Positions 8,842 through 17,507 of a stretch of 64,000 nt of DNA are shown one piece after another; the first letter of the stretch is position 1; each line of letters opens with the position of its first letter. This DNA is from Anaerolineae bacterium. Its GTDB lineage: Bacteria; Chloroflexota; Anaerolineae; UBA4142; SHND01. The stretch spans positions 179,837-243,836 of the forward strand of contig JADZCJ010000044.1 of NCBI GenBank assembly GCA_020851635.1, written 5' to 3'. The position numbers were made by a program, and so were the translations under genes. Under the pieces are notes generated by a model that was not told the DNA's origin, did not search any database, and saw only the letters and a list, made by a program, of their open reading frames with translations.

Positions 8842-9326
8842 TTGACCGCGTCTTGCCGCAAGAACAAGAATTGCTCGTCGCCTGTACCCGGGCGACGGGC
8901 TTTTTTAATTCCGATGAAGTGGAGAGTGTCCGTCGAATGTTGGACGAGTATTTCGAGACGCCCGATGCCGACGAGTACACCTGGATTGCTTTTCGCGCAG
9001 AACCGGGTGGTCCTCCCCTCGGCTTTGCGTGCTATGGACCCGCCTCGCTCGCGGTGGGGACGTATGATTTGTACTGGATTGTGGTAGACAGGGACCATCA
9101 GGACAAGAAAATCGGGAGCGCGCTGCTCGAACATATGGAGCATGACTTGTGCCTCCGCCGCGCGCGGCAGGTCTATGTCGAGACTTCGGACAAACCGCAG
9201 TATGCGCCGACCCGGGCATTCTACGAACGGCGCGGCTATGCCCTCGCAGCCCATTTTCGCGACTATTATGAGGTTGGAGACGGCAAAGTAATCTACCGCA
9301 AATTGTTTGGAGAGACCGTAAAGTGA
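8838..9326 (+). CDS. GNAT-family N-acetyltransferase
   Basis: A 162-residue acetyltransferase. YDLYWIVVDRDHQDKKIGSA is GNAT motif A with the acetyl-CoA loop, and APTRAFYERRGYALAA is the C-terminal motif B. The start ATG overlaps the stop of the ATP-grasp gene (ATGA at 8838-8841), indicating translational coupling and a shared role, perhaps modifying the ligase's product. The acceptor is unknown. A bidirectional terminator follows immediately. Confidence 0.85.
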   Translation: MIDRVLPQEQELLVACTRATGFFNSDEVESVRRMLDEYFETPDADEYTWIAFRAEPGGPPLGFACYGPASLAVGTYDLYWIVVDRDHQDKKIGSALLEHMEHDLCLRRARQVYVETSDKPQYAPTRAFYERRGYALAAHFRDYYEVGDGKVIYRKLFGETVK

Positions 9327-9352
9327 AATCTTGCGCGGCGGCGCAAGATTTT
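9327..9352. terminator. Bidirectional terminator between convergent genes
   Basis: The stem AATCTTGCGC (9328-9337) pairs with GCGCAAGATT (9342-9351) around a 4-base loop. A T-run follows on the plus strand and A's precede, so it can serve both the GNAT gene and the convergent TPR gene ending at 9353. Confidence 0.9.
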
Positions 9353-10018
9353 TTATTTCAAGAGCGCGAGCGCGCGCTGCCGCGCCTGGCGCAGCGGTCC
9401 CAGCTGGGGGTCTTGCTGTGGCAAATTGCTGAGGAGCGTAGAGAGCGTCTTTTCGTATTTGACCAGCGCATCCTTGCCTCCGGAATGTGCCCAACGGCGG
9501 GCGCGCACATTATCGTGGCGCATGGCTTGTTCGATCACCTGCACCAGTTCAAGCCCGAGGGCGCGGGTGGCGGTGGGTTCGACCGACAGCATGACGGATT
9601 TGGCGAGAGCTTTGGCATAACTCAACAACGGTCCTGCAAGGTCGGGCTGAATGGGGATTTCAACCCCCGCCTCGGGTGAGGTTGTTGGCGCAGCCATCGA
9701 GTCTGTGGACGCAACCGCCACGTCGTCGTTGTCAGCGTCCTGAGTGTCTGCCGTTCCAAAAGCCGCCTGGGCGATCTCATCTCGCAATGACTTGATCGCT
9801 CGCAAGGTCGCGGGGTTACGAGGGTCAATCCGGCGCGCGCGTTCGAGACACTCTAGTTTCTTTTCGGGGTCACGAATCGCCTCTGCCAGCATGAGCCACG
9901 CTTCATCGTTATTTGGCTCTTGAACGACGACATTGACCAGGATACTCTGCATGTCGTCAAGACGTCCTTCGCTGCGGGCGCGGCGCGCCTGCGCCATCAA
10001 TTCGCTTTCCGGAATCAT
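9353..10018 (-). CDS. Tetratricopeptide-like protein of unknown function
   Basis: A 221-residue cytoplasmic protein. The first 80 residues form about two TPR-like units (LMAQARRARSEGRLDDMQSI, EPNNDEAWLMLAEAIRDPEK, CLERARRIDPRNPATLRAI), a style common in Chloroflexota. An acidic, Ala/Thr-rich linker (about 85-120) leads to a helical C-terminal domain with no recognisable motif. It is a single gene, convergent with the GNAT gene and divergent from the Tat coiled-coil gene. A TACAAT box stands 9 bases before the ATG. Confidence 0.65.
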   Translation of the reverse strand: MIPESELMAQARRARSEGRLDDMQSILVNVVVQEPNNDEAWLMLAEAIRDPEKKLECLERARRIDPRNPATLRAIKSLRDEIAQAAFGTADTQDADNDDVAVASTDSMAAPTTSPEAGVEIPIQPDLAGPLLSYAKALAKSVMLSVEPTATRALGLELVQVIEQAMRHDNVRARRWAHSGGKDALVKYEKTLSTLLSNLPQQDPQLGPLRQARQRALALLK

Positions 10019-10027
10019 AGGCGCAAA

Positions 10028-10033
10028 ATTGTA
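10028..10033 (-). promoter_or_regulatory. -10 box of the TPR gene, leaderless type
   Basis: TACAAT preceded by TGC on the minus strand (extended -10 style) ends 9 bases before ATG 10018, the same spacing as at recF. No Shine-Dalgarno fits in between. Confidence 0.5.
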
Positions 10034-10299
10034 GCATAGATTTGGACAAAAACCGCCAAGAGATTATTATTTGCCAGGTTTACGGCCCGAAACCTTGCAA
10101 GCCAATCAACGTAGACAAAACTGTTTCAAGTGGCGGTTTGCGCCTGCAAACGCGCCGATTTGAAGCTTGAGATAGTTTGATTGCATCCGACAAGAGTGTG
10201 GAAGCACGCGGCCCGGTTATTCGAGCCGCAAGGCGCCCTTTAATTCCGGTTCTTGCGCTTTTCGGATGCAAACACCAAAGGAGACGGAGGTAACACAAC

Positions 10300-11265
10300 A
10301 TGGCTGATGAATCATCAGACAAGCTCTTGACCCGTCGCCAGGCAGTTGCGGCTCTGGGGGTGGGCGTCGTTGCAGTAGGCGGCGCCGCCGCCGTAACTGC
10401 GGTTGAGGCGACTGCGTGGGCAAAACGGGACGGCGAACAGCACGCGCAAGAACTCTCTTTTCAAATTGACGAGTTGCAGCAAAAACTGGACGAGCTCAAC
10501 CGGCAGCACGAACAGAAACTTGGCGCGCTCAATCAGGAGCACGCGCAAACACAACAGCAGCTAGCCGCCGCACAAGCCCAAATCGAACTCTATAGGGGTT
10601 TGAACGGGTTATACGAAACGCTCGACAACATTGGCGTTGATTCGGTGGTGGGCGCGGCGCTCGGAGCATACAAGACGACTCTCGATGCGCTGGCTGGCAG
10701 TGTGAACCTGATACGCGAAGGCATTGTCAGCGCCGAAAGTGCGCTCGACAATTTCGAGGCAGGATTCGCCTCGATCCGCAATGCTTTGAGCGAGGCGGAA
10801 GCCGCATGGGCAAACGTCAATGCCCTGTTCAAGAACGCGCAGGAATTGGTCGCGCAGGCAACTTCACCGCTCCTGCCTTTGATAGATCAAGGACGGCGCT
10901 TTATTGATGACCTGCTCGGAAAAATTCCCTTTGGCGCGGGCGAGGGCGCGCGGCAGGCATTGAATGGCTTGACGGGCTTGCTGGTCGGAGTGTCCGCCGC
11001 AGTGGATACACTCGATGACCGGCTCTTCCGCACTATGCGCGAAGGATGGTTCAGCGAGGACAATGCGCGCAACCTGGAAGCGACACTCGCCCAACCCATT
11101 GTCACGAACCTGCTCCAACCGGCGCGGCGTTTTTTGGAACAGGTCGAAACTGCGCTCAACAATTGGGAAAATCAAGTCGCCAAGCCGGTCAATAACGCGC
11201 TGTCACAGCGACAGGTTGTCATGAAACAGATCGCCGACTATAAAGACAAGAACGGACTGGTATAA
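10300..11265 (+). CDS. Tat-exported coiled-coil protein of unknown function
   Basis: A 321-residue protein I do not recognise. Its N-terminus has a twin-arginine pattern (TRRQAVAAL, Arg12-Arg13), a hydrophobic stretch to about residue 36 and a possible AxA cleavage site near residue 41. Residues 45-100 are a strong coiled coil rich in Glu, Gln and Leu. The remainder is amphipathic helix (ALDNFEAGFASIRNALSEAE and similar), suggesting an elongated helical bundle. A good ribosome site GGAGG lies 9 bases before the ATG. It stands alone, with a terminator downstream. A structural or adhesin-like envelope role is possible but unproven. Confidence 0.65.
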   Translation: MADESSDKLLTRRQAVAALGVGVVAVGGAAAVTAVEATAWAKRDGEQHAQELSFQIDELQQKLDELNRQHEQKLGALNQEHAQTQQQLAAAQAQIELYRGLNGLYETLDNIGVDSVVGAALGAYKTTLDALAGSVNLIREGIVSAESALDNFEAGFASIRNALSEAEAAWANVNALFKNAQELVAQATSPLLPLIDQGRRFIDDLLGKIPFGAGEGARQALNGLTGLLVGVSAAVDTLDDRLFRTMREGWFSEDNARNLEATLAQPIVTNLLQPARRFLEQVETALNNWENQVAKPVNNALSQRQVVMKQIADYKDKNGLV

Positions 11266-11308
11266 TCTCTATCGTATAGGGTCCCTTATTTTCTATCACC
11301 TTGACTCG

Positions 11309-11337
11309 AACAAGCCGCTGCTGCGCAGCGGCTTGTT
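11309..11337 (+). terminator. Hairpin terminator after the Tat coiled-coil gene
   Basis: A perfect 12-bp stem, AACAAGCCGCTG (11309-11320) with CAGCGGCTTGTT (11326-11337), and a 5-base loop. Only a weak T-rich tail follows. Confidence 0.8.
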
Positions 11338-11434
11338 TGTTATCATCTCTTTGCCGACACAAGCGCATTTATTTTGTCCAATGATGCGTTACCCCGGGAT
11401 GTGCAATGTAAACGCATTTGACAATAATAGAGCC

Positions 11435-12619
11435 ATGCACCCCGCCCAATCCTCACATTTTATGCTGGACCCTGACGTTGTTTTCCTGAATCACGGCTCG
11501 TTTGGCGCGTGTCCGCGCCCGGTGTTCGAGACCTATCAACGTTGGCAGGCGGAGCTGGAACGCCAGCCCGTCGAGTTTCTTGGGCGTCGTTTTGACGATC
11601 TGTTGGAGGAGGCGCGCAAGCCACTCGCCGCTTTTGTGAACTGCGCGGCGGATGACCTGGTGTATGTGCCGAATGCGACGACGGGGTTGAATATCGTGGC
11701 GCGTTCGCTCCGGCTCGCACCGGGGGATGAAATTCTGACGACCGATCACGAATACGGCGCCCTCGACCGGACGTGGACGTTTTTGGCGGACAAGTCGGGC
11801 GCCTGTTACAAGCGTCTGCCTATTCCGCTGCCCGTGACCACACATGCCGATTTTGTCGAACGGTTCTGGTCAGGCGTCACGCCGCGGACGCGCGTGATCT
11901 TTATGAGCCATCTCACCTCACCCACCGCGTTGATTTTCCCCATCCGAGAGATTTGCAGGCGGGCACACGACGCGGGCATCCTCACCATCATTGATGGGGC
12001 GCATACCGCAGGTCAAATTCCCCTCGACCTCACCGCCGTCGGCGCGGATTTTTATTCGAGCAATTGTCACAAATGGATGATGAGCCCCAAAGGCAGCGCG
12101 TTTCTGTATGCGCGGCGCGAGGTCCAATCACTTGTCGAACCACTGGTTGTGAGTTGGGGCTGGCGACCCGAAGAGGCAAGGGGGTCGCCCTTTGTCCAGA
12201 TTCAGGAATGGCAGGGGACGCGCGACATTGCCGCGTATCTATCCGTGCCTGCCGCGATTGAATTCATGAAACAAAACAATTGGGATGCGGTGCGGGAGGA
12301 ATGTTACGAGACCGTCCGCTATGCGCGCGAGAGGGTGAGCGCGGTGACGGGTCTAGAGCCCATCAGCCCCATCTTGGCCGATGAGGACAATACGCACTGG
12401 AACGCGCAGATGATCGCCCTGCCCTTGCCCCCATGCGATCCCTTGCAACTCAAGCAGCGATTGTACGACGAACACAAAATTGAAGCGCCGATAATCCGAT
12501 TTGCCGCCGACAGCGACACCTCTGATTATCAGCGCCTGATTCGGATTTCGATTCAGGGATACAACGACCGCGCGGATGTGGACGCGCTGGTCACGGCGCT
12601 GGAAAATTTGCTGTTGTAG
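11435..12619 (+). CDS. Class V aminotransferase, isopenicillin-N-epimerase-like
   Basis: A 394-residue PLP enzyme of the CefD/NifS fold. FLNHGSFGACPRPV at the N-terminus is the mark of the isopenicillin-N-epimerase-like group. VPNATTGLNIVAR and IIDGAHTAGQ (Asp187) bind the cofactor, and the Schiff-base lysine is Lys213 in SNCHKWMMSPKG. Members racemise or desulfurate amino acids. Near a cluster rich in D-amino-acid enzymes, an epimerase or lyase role is plausible but inferred. The start at 11435 (MHPAQ) fits the family; the frame is open further upstream into the preceding terminator. Beta-lactam synthesis is not implied. Confidence 0.8.
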   Translation: MHPAQSSHFMLDPDVVFLNHGSFGACPRPVFETYQRWQAELERQPVEFLGRRFDDLLEEARKPLAAFVNCAADDLVYVPNATTGLNIVARSLRLAPGDEILTTDHEYGALDRTWTFLADKSGACYKRLPIPLPVTTHADFVERFWSGVTPRTRVIFMSHLTSPTALIFPIREICRRAHDAGILTIIDGAHTAGQIPLDLTAVGADFYSSNCHKWMMSPKGSAFLYARREVQSLVEPLVVSWGWRPEEARGSPFVQIQEWQGTRDIAAYLSVPAAIEFMKQNNWDAVREECYETVRYARERVSAVTGLEPISPILADEDNTHWNAQMIALPLPPCDPLQLKQRLYDEHKIEAPIIRFAADSDTSDYQRLIRISIQGYNDRADVDALVTALENLLL

Positions 12620-12641
12620 AGACGCAAGATCTTGCGTCTCT
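12618..12641. repeat. REP-like perfect palindrome AGAGACGCAAGA/TCTTGCGTCTCT
   Basis: A 24-bp perfect palindrome overlaps the aminotransferase stop and sits between convergent genes. It shares the GAGACGCAA arm with the element at 44483-44510. It can form a hairpin, but has no T-run. Confidence 0.75.
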
Positions 12642-12644
12642 CCA

Positions 12645-13676
12645 TCACGGCGGCGGGACGAGCAGCACCTTGGCAACATTGCCGGGCGCATTGACCAATC
12701 GTTCGAACCATGCGCCGCCTTCTTCGAGCGGCGCTTGCACAATCCACGGTGCGAGGCGCATTTCCTCGCGCGCCAGGCGATCCAATGCCTCGCTGAAATT
12801 TGCGGGTGTATACGCAAACGCGCCGCGCAGCACGATTTCGCGCCGAATCACATCCGCGACGGGCATTGGGCTGGTTTCTTCGTGCAGACCGGTCAGAACA
12901 ACAACCCCCGTCGAGCGCGTCGCCGCAATCGCCTGGGCACGCGTGATGCCCGCCCCAACCGCATCCACAGAAGCCACCGCGCCAACACCGCCCGTCGCTT
13001 GACGCACCGTTTGCGCCACATCTGTTTCCTTTGGGTTTAGCGGGATTCCGCCGAGAGTCTGCCCCATCGCGAGACGTTCGGGGTCCAGATCGGAAATATA
13101 AATGCGGCGCGCGCCGTGCAATTTCAATGCCTGCAGAGCGAGCAGCCCGATCGGTCCGGCGCCAACCACAAGCACATCCTCGTCCTCCACCTCTCCCATC
13201 AATTCCGCGATCCGCACGCCGACTCCGACCGGTTCAGTCAACGCGCCGGTCTCGTATGACATGCCATCCGGCAGTGGCATTACGAGAACGGCGGGGACAT
13301 TCACAAATTGCGCGAACGCGCCGGGTCGGGCGGCCCCAATCAATTTGCGCGAAACGCACAATTGATTCACTCCCTTGAGACAATATATGCATTCGCCGCA
13401 GTATTGAAGGGGGTTCACTGTCACGCGCGTTCCGACAGCCAGCGCGGGATTGATTTCGAGCGCGCGTCCCCCCAGCTCTACAATTTCACCCGCAAACTCG
13501 TGCCCCATGATCAATGGAGGTTTGCGCAAGGCATTGTGCCCCAAATACCCGCTCAGCTCCGAACCGCAAATCCCCGCATAGGCGACGCGCAAAACCACCT
13601 CGTCCTCTGCCGCCGTCGGCTCGGGCGCCTCGCGCATGTTCATGATGCGCGGTCCTTCCCACACCAATGCTTTCAA
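12645..13676 (-). CDS. Zinc-dependent alcohol/polyol dehydrogenase (MDR superfamily)
   Basis: A 343-residue medium-chain dehydrogenase. Catalytic zinc ligands Cys37 (AGICGSE) and His59-Glu60 (GHEFAGE) are present, as are the four structural-zinc cysteines at 93, 96, 99 and 107. The NAD-binding site is VVGAGPIGLLALQ. It most resembles sorbitol/galactitol-phosphate/threonine dehydrogenase relatives, and would oxidise a secondary alcohol. It ends the long minus-strand catabolic block, 10 bases after the creatininase homologue. The substrate is unknown; together with the dehydratase homologues it suggests a sugar-acid or polyol branch. Confidence 0.85.
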   Translation of the reverse strand: MKALVWEGPRIMNMREAPEPTAAEDEVVLRVAYAGICGSELSGYLGHNALRKPPLIMGHEFAGEIVELGGRALEINPALAVGTRVTVNPLQYCGECIYCLKGVNQLCVSRKLIGAARPGAFAQFVNVPAVLVMPLPDGMSYETGALTEPVGVGVRIAELMGEVEDEDVLVVGAGPIGLLALQALKLHGARRIYISDLDPERLAMGQTLGGIPLNPKETDVAQTVRQATGGVGAVASVDAVGAGITRAQAIAATRSTGVVVLTGLHEETSPMPVADVIRREIVLRGAFAYTPANFSEALDRLAREEMRLAPWIVQAPLEEGGAWFERLVNAPGNVAKVLLVPPP

Positions 13677-13686
13677 GTCAAACCTC

Positions 13687-14442
13687 CTACCCGCATTTCA
13701 CATAGGACTCCCGAAATGCCGCCGCAACCGCCCCAACCACCGCGTCCAGATATTTTCTCCCCTGTTCAGCCGTCGCGCGGGCGGGGCTGTCGGTGTAACC
13801 GTCGAACGATTCCCAAAAACCGTGCGCTTTGACTCGAACGGCGGAGGTGACGGAAAAGGAAAAACGGTCGGCGTCGCGTGCAGGACGCTCTTGCGCCACA
13901 AGGTCGGGATGAATCGCGAGCATTTGGGATGTCTCAAAAATGCCCGCATGACCGGGTATCGAAGCGCCCGGGTCGGCGTTGACGCGTTCCAGCGCCTCGC
14001 GCGCCACCGTCCAGTACGACGCGGCGGCAATACGCGCGGGATGCTTGAGCGTCACATCGCGCGCCGCCAGTTGAATCAACTCGTTATTGCCCCCGTGTCC
14101 GTTCAGAATAAAGATTTGGGAAAAACCGTCAATCACGAGCGATTCCAACAGATCGCACAGGACGCGATAATACGTTTCCGTCCCAAGCGACAGCGTCGCG
14201 CCAAACGGGAGATGATGCGGTGACGAGCCATAGGGAAGAGTCGGCGCGACGACGATGGGGATTTCCGCCGCCACAATTTTCGCCGATTCGCGCGCCAAAT
14301 ACTCGACCGTCAAAAAATCGGTGCCGACTGCGAGATGCGGTCCGTGCTGTTCGGTCGCGCCAACGGGCAGGACAACCAGGGTATCAGCCGCGCGGGCGCG
14401 CAGTTCGACGCGCGTCGCTTTGTGAAACAAGAGCTGAGGCAT
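13687..14442 (-). CDS. Creatininase-family amidohydrolase (copy 1)
   Basis: A 251-residue enzyme of the creatininase fold, a binuclear metal amidohydrolase. Metal residues are visible as Glu31 and His33 in ATEQHGPH, Asp42 in GTDF, His116 in NGHGGNN and Glu170 in FETSQ. Family members open creatinine or cleave small formamides and amides, so the exact substrate is open. The ATG at 14442 lies one base after the stop of the AstE-like gene, so the two are tightly coupled; longer starts would overlap that gene. Two further homologues occur at 48.9 and 57.9 kb. Confidence 0.85.
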   Translation of the reverse strand: MPQLLFHKATRVELRARAADTLVVLPVGATEQHGPHLAVGTDFLTVEYLARESAKIVAAEIPIVVAPTLPYGSSPHHLPFGATLSLGTETYYRVLCDLLESLVIDGFSQIFILNGHGGNNELIQLAARDVTLKHPARIAAASYWTVAREALERVNADPGASIPGHAGIFETSQMLAIHPDLVAQERPARDADRFSFSVTSAVRVKAHGFWESFDGYTDSPARATAEQGRKYLDAVVGAVAAAFRESYVKCG

Positions 14443-14443
14443 A

Positions 14444-15460
14444 TCAGTCCTTGACGGGCTGCCCGATGACAATGGCGGTTTCACCTTTGCGAATGGGCGC
14501 CTGGAACGGCTGCATCAAGAGATAACCATCCACAGAGGCGGTGATGGGAATGGGGGCGCGGTCAATCTCTTCAAAATCATAGAGATAGCCGAGCAGCTGC
14601 CCCTTTTGCGTCTCCACCCCGACAGGGTATAGCGGCTCGAAATAGCCCGTGATCGGCGCGGGAATATATTCGTCGAGGTGAATCGCAGACACGAGACGCG
14701 GGGGATGAGGACGGGCTGGATCAACGCGTTCGATTTCGCCCGGCAGCACACCATAATGCTTGAGGACGTTCTTGATCCCCCGATACGCATGGCGCACGCC
14801 AATCGGGTGGACACCCCCGGAATGTCCAAACTCGCCGCCGATGGTGACTTTGCCGAGCGCTTCGGCTTGATCGGTCAAAAGCCCGCGCGCCATTTCCTGG
14901 GAATAGATCATGACAAACAGCGTGTCAAACAAACTCGCCACCGTTTTGATCTCGGCGTACTGGGTCGGGTCTTTGATGAGATGGAACGACGTGCAGATCG
15001 CAAACTTGACCCCGCGCCCCGCCGCGTGAATGTCCAACACCACATCCACCAGCGGAAAGATGCGCGTGTTCACAAAATCGGCGATGCGAAACGTGATCGA
15101 GCCGTGCGGGTTGCCGGGAAACGCGCGATTCATGTTGCCGTTGTCCTTGGGCGAATCGCGGCGCCCCGCCACGCACGCCGGTTGATTGAGCCGCGGCAAC
15201 AAAATCACCCGCCCGCTGATTTCGTTGGGGTCGAGCTCGTGCATCAATTTCCAGACCGCGACCTGTCCCTCGTACTCGTTGCCGTGCGTGCCGCCGAACG
15301 CGACAATGTTTTTCTTGAGCGGTCCCGCCGTGCCGTTGATGACGGCGAGCGGCACCATCGCATAACCCCACTCGCCGTCATAATGAAACGCCACTTCGTA
15401 CAGCGACTTGCCGGGCTTGTCGAAATCAATTTCGGCGGGATTGTAAATGATTTGGCTCAT
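14444..15460 (-). CDS. AstE/AspA-family zinc deacylase (copy 1)
   Basis: A 338-residue member of the succinylglutamate desuccinylase/aspartoacylase family (M14-like fold). Zinc ligands are His59 and Glu62 in GGTHGNEYEGQ and His145 in LDIHAAG; NMNRAFPG (109-116) is the substrate-binding signature. Such enzymes remove an acyl group from the amino group of an amino acid, as EutE/DoeB does in ectoine breakdown. The start at 15460 gives the standard N-terminus; a spurious frame continues upstream. It lies between an enolase-superfamily gene and a creatininase homologue. A close paralogue at 22370 has its zinc residues at the same positions. Confidence 0.85.
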   Translation of the reverse strand: MSQIIYNPAEIDFDKPGKSLYEVAFHYDGEWGYAMVPLAVINGTAGPLKKNIVAFGGTHGNEYEGQVAVWKLMHELDPNEISGRVILLPRLNQPACVAGRRDSPKDNGNMNRAFPGNPHGSITFRIADFVNTRIFPLVDVVLDIHAAGRGVKFAICTSFHLIKDPTQYAEIKTVASLFDTLFVMIYSQEMARGLLTDQAEALGKVTIGGEFGHSGGVHPIGVRHAYRGIKNVLKHYGVLPGEIERVDPARPHPPRLVSAIHLDEYIPAPITGYFEPLYPVGVETQKGQLLGYLYDFEEIDRAPIPITASVDGYLLMQPFQAPIRKGETAIVIGQPVKD

Positions 15461-15467
15461 GCACCCC

Positions 15468-16631
15468 CTACCAGTCGGCGACGGCGCCGTCGGGATGGAA
15501 ATAACGCTGCTCGGCTTCGATCTTGAACGGATGTTTGGCGGCTTCTTGCTCGTTGATTTCCACACCCAGCCCGGGTCGTGTCGGCGGAGACACATAACCG
15601 TCGCGAATCTCGAGCGGCGCATCCAGCACATCATCGCGCCACGGCACATCGTTGGTGATCATTTCCTGAATCAACCAGTTCGGCGTGGAGAGAGCAAAAT
15701 GGACCGCAACTGCGAGGGCGAGCGGACCGTTCGGGTTGTGCGGCGCAATGGCGATGGAATAGGTTTCGGCGTTCGCCGCAATTTTGCGCGCTTCCCACAA
15801 ACCGCCGCAATGCGAAAGGTCGGCTTGAATAATGTGACACGCGCGCTTTTCAAAGATTTCGCGATATTGATAACGCGTCACCAGACGTTCGCCCGTCGCG
15901 ATCGGAATACGCGATTTGCGCGTGACCTCGACGGTCGCGTCAATATCCTCAGTCGGGCACGGTTCCTCGAAAAAGAGCAGACCAAAGGGCTCGAGCGCGT
16001 GACAGTATTGAATCGCCATCGCGGGCCAGCAGCGCGCATGGAGGTCAACCATCAAGTCCATTTCGTCGCCGACCGCATTGCGGACCGCTTCCACCAGCCG
16101 CGCGGCAACTTTGACCGAACGAGTGCCTTCGACCGGCTCGGTGCGCGGGACCGCCATAAACTTGAGGGCGGTATAGCCCATCTCCTTGACCATCAGCGCG
16201 CGTTCCGCAAATTCCTCCGCTTCGGTGCTCTCGTACATGCTGGTCATTTTGCCGCCGCCGAGATGGTTATAGACCCGCACCTTGTCGCGCACCCTTCCGC
16301 CCAACAATTCGTACACAGGCACATTCAGCCATTTTCCCTTGATGTCCCACAACGCATGTTCGATCCCGCTGATCGCGCTCATGCCTTCGATGCCAACTTT
16401 CCAAAAATACTGCCGATACATCATCTGGTAAAGATGTTCGATGCGGCGCGGGTCCTCGCCGATGATAAAGCGGCTCACATCCTTGACCGCGCCGACAACG
16501 CTTTCCGTCTTCCATTCGAGCGTAGCTTCGCCCCAACCATGCAAACCGGGTTCGTCGGTTTCGACCTTGACAAAGACCCAGTTCCGCATGTTGGCATTTA
16601 CAATCACAGTCGAGACATTAGTAATCTTCAT
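15468..16631 (-). CDS. Enolase-superfamily dehydratase, galactonate-dehydratase-like (MR/MLE copy 1)
   Basis: A 387-residue member of the mandelate racemase/muconate lactonising enzyme family. Magnesium ligands are Asp196 (VDLHAR), Glu222/223 (FFEEP) and Glu248 (IATGER); the general acid/base His298 is in IAPHNPNGP. The VDLHAR, IATGER and PHNPNGP set matches the sugar-acid dehydratase (DgoD/mannonate) branch rather than muconate cycloisomerase. It would dehydrate an acid sugar to a 2-keto-3-deoxy acid. Co-linear with the AstE-like and creatininase genes downstream, with gaps of 7 and 1 bases. Two further MR/MLE proteins occur in the window. Confidence 0.85.
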   Translation of the reverse strand: MKITNVSTVIVNANMRNWVFVKVETDEPGLHGWGEATLEWKTESVVGAVKDVSRFIIGEDPRRIEHLYQMMYRQYFWKVGIEGMSAISGIEHALWDIKGKWLNVPVYELLGGRVRDKVRVYNHLGGGKMTSMYESTEAEEFAERALMVKEMGYTALKFMAVPRTEPVEGTRSVKVAARLVEAVRNAVGDEMDLMVDLHARCWPAMAIQYCHALEPFGLLFFEEPCPTEDIDATVEVTRKSRIPIATGERLVTRYQYREIFEKRACHIIQADLSHCGGLWEARKIAANAETYSIAIAPHNPNGPLALAVAVHFALSTPNWLIQEMITNDVPWRDDVLDAPLEIRDGYVSPPTRPGLGVEINEQEAAKHPFKIEAEQRYFHPDGAVADW

Positions 16632-16663
16632 TTACAGTTTCACCTTTGGGATAATTACAGGAT

Positions 16664-17461
16664 TTATAGTTCCACGTCGAATAATTTGGTCGAGATCTGA
16701 CCCGCATCAACGGTCACAAGGCGATAGTGCGGCGGCTGGAGACAAAAATAGCGGGTGGGGAGTTGGGCGAATTGAAAGGTGGTCGCGCGCAAGCCGTAAA
16801 CGGGAATTCCTTCCACCACCTGTTCATAGGTCATGTGCACGTGTCCCGAAAAAATGCCCAGCACATTTTTCCCGCGCACAATTTCCCAGAATTTTCCCAC
16901 CTCATCCGCAAGAAAATCGTCCAGCCAGTCCGCCCCGACGCGGACGACGGGATGATGCGAAAAAATGATGGTCGGAGGGTTGGTTGACAGCGCCGCCTCG
17001 AGAAATTCCAACATTTCGGGATACACCACGCCCTTGTTTGCCGCGCCAAAATCTATACAAACAAACTGTATCCCTTTTTGGACAAACGAGACATTGTTCC
17101 ATTCGCGCGGCGCCGCGTTCGGAAAGAGGTTTTTGAAATACACGGGGCGCGGGTCATGATTGCCCGGTAGAAAATACATGGGCAGGCGCGACAGCCCCTG
17201 ACCCGAAACCAAGTGCGGTCCCGGCGGTTCCGTCGCGTCCGGTTCAAGCCCCAGTCGCCGGAATGCGGCTTGATATTCCGCGTCCGTGCCCAGGTCCACA
17301 ATGTCGCCTGTGGTGACAAGGAAATCGGCGCGCGCGGCGGAATTCTGCGCCATGTGCTCGAGGACCCGTCGAAACGCATAGGCGGTGTTGTAGCCGCGCG
17401 TCAGGTCATCGTCACGCTCGCGCAAATGATGGTCGGCGATTTGGATGAATGTCAAGCTCAT
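16664..17461 (-). CDS. Calcineurin-like metallophosphoesterase, CpdA-like
   Basis: A 265-residue binuclear metallophosphoesterase. Motifs in order are QIADHH, TGDIVD, LPGNHDPR, FSHHPVV and FSGHVHM, the full family set. It resembles cyclic-nucleotide phosphodiesterases of the CpdA/Icc group and class III phosphodiesterases. A role in turning over a cyclic nucleotide or a phosphodiester substrate is possible. It lies just upstream of the MR/MLE gene (32-base gap) and downstream of a universal stress protein, an odd pair inside a catabolic block. Confidence 0.85.
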   Translation of the reverse strand: MSLTFIQIADHHLRERDDDLTRGYNTAYAFRRVLEHMAQNSAARADFLVTTGDIVDLGTDAEYQAAFRRLGLEPDATEPPGPHLVSGQGLSRLPMYFLPGNHDPRPVYFKNLFPNAAPREWNNVSFVQKGIQFVCIDFGAANKGVVYPEMLEFLEAALSTNPPTIIFSHHPVVRVGADWLDDFLADEVGKFWEIVRGKNVLGIFSGHVHMTYEQVVEGIPVYGLRATTFQFAQLPTRYFCLQPPHYRLVTVDAGQISTKLFDVEL

Positions 17462-17507
17462 GGATCAGCGCGCGCCCCGCGATCATACAACGCAGCTTGC
17501 AAGCCAA

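Noticed and set aside
11435..12619. Beta-lactam biosynthesis from the isopenicillin-N-epimerase-like gene
   Set aside because: No ACV synthetase or isopenicillin synthase gene is present; the family name only reflects fold similarity.
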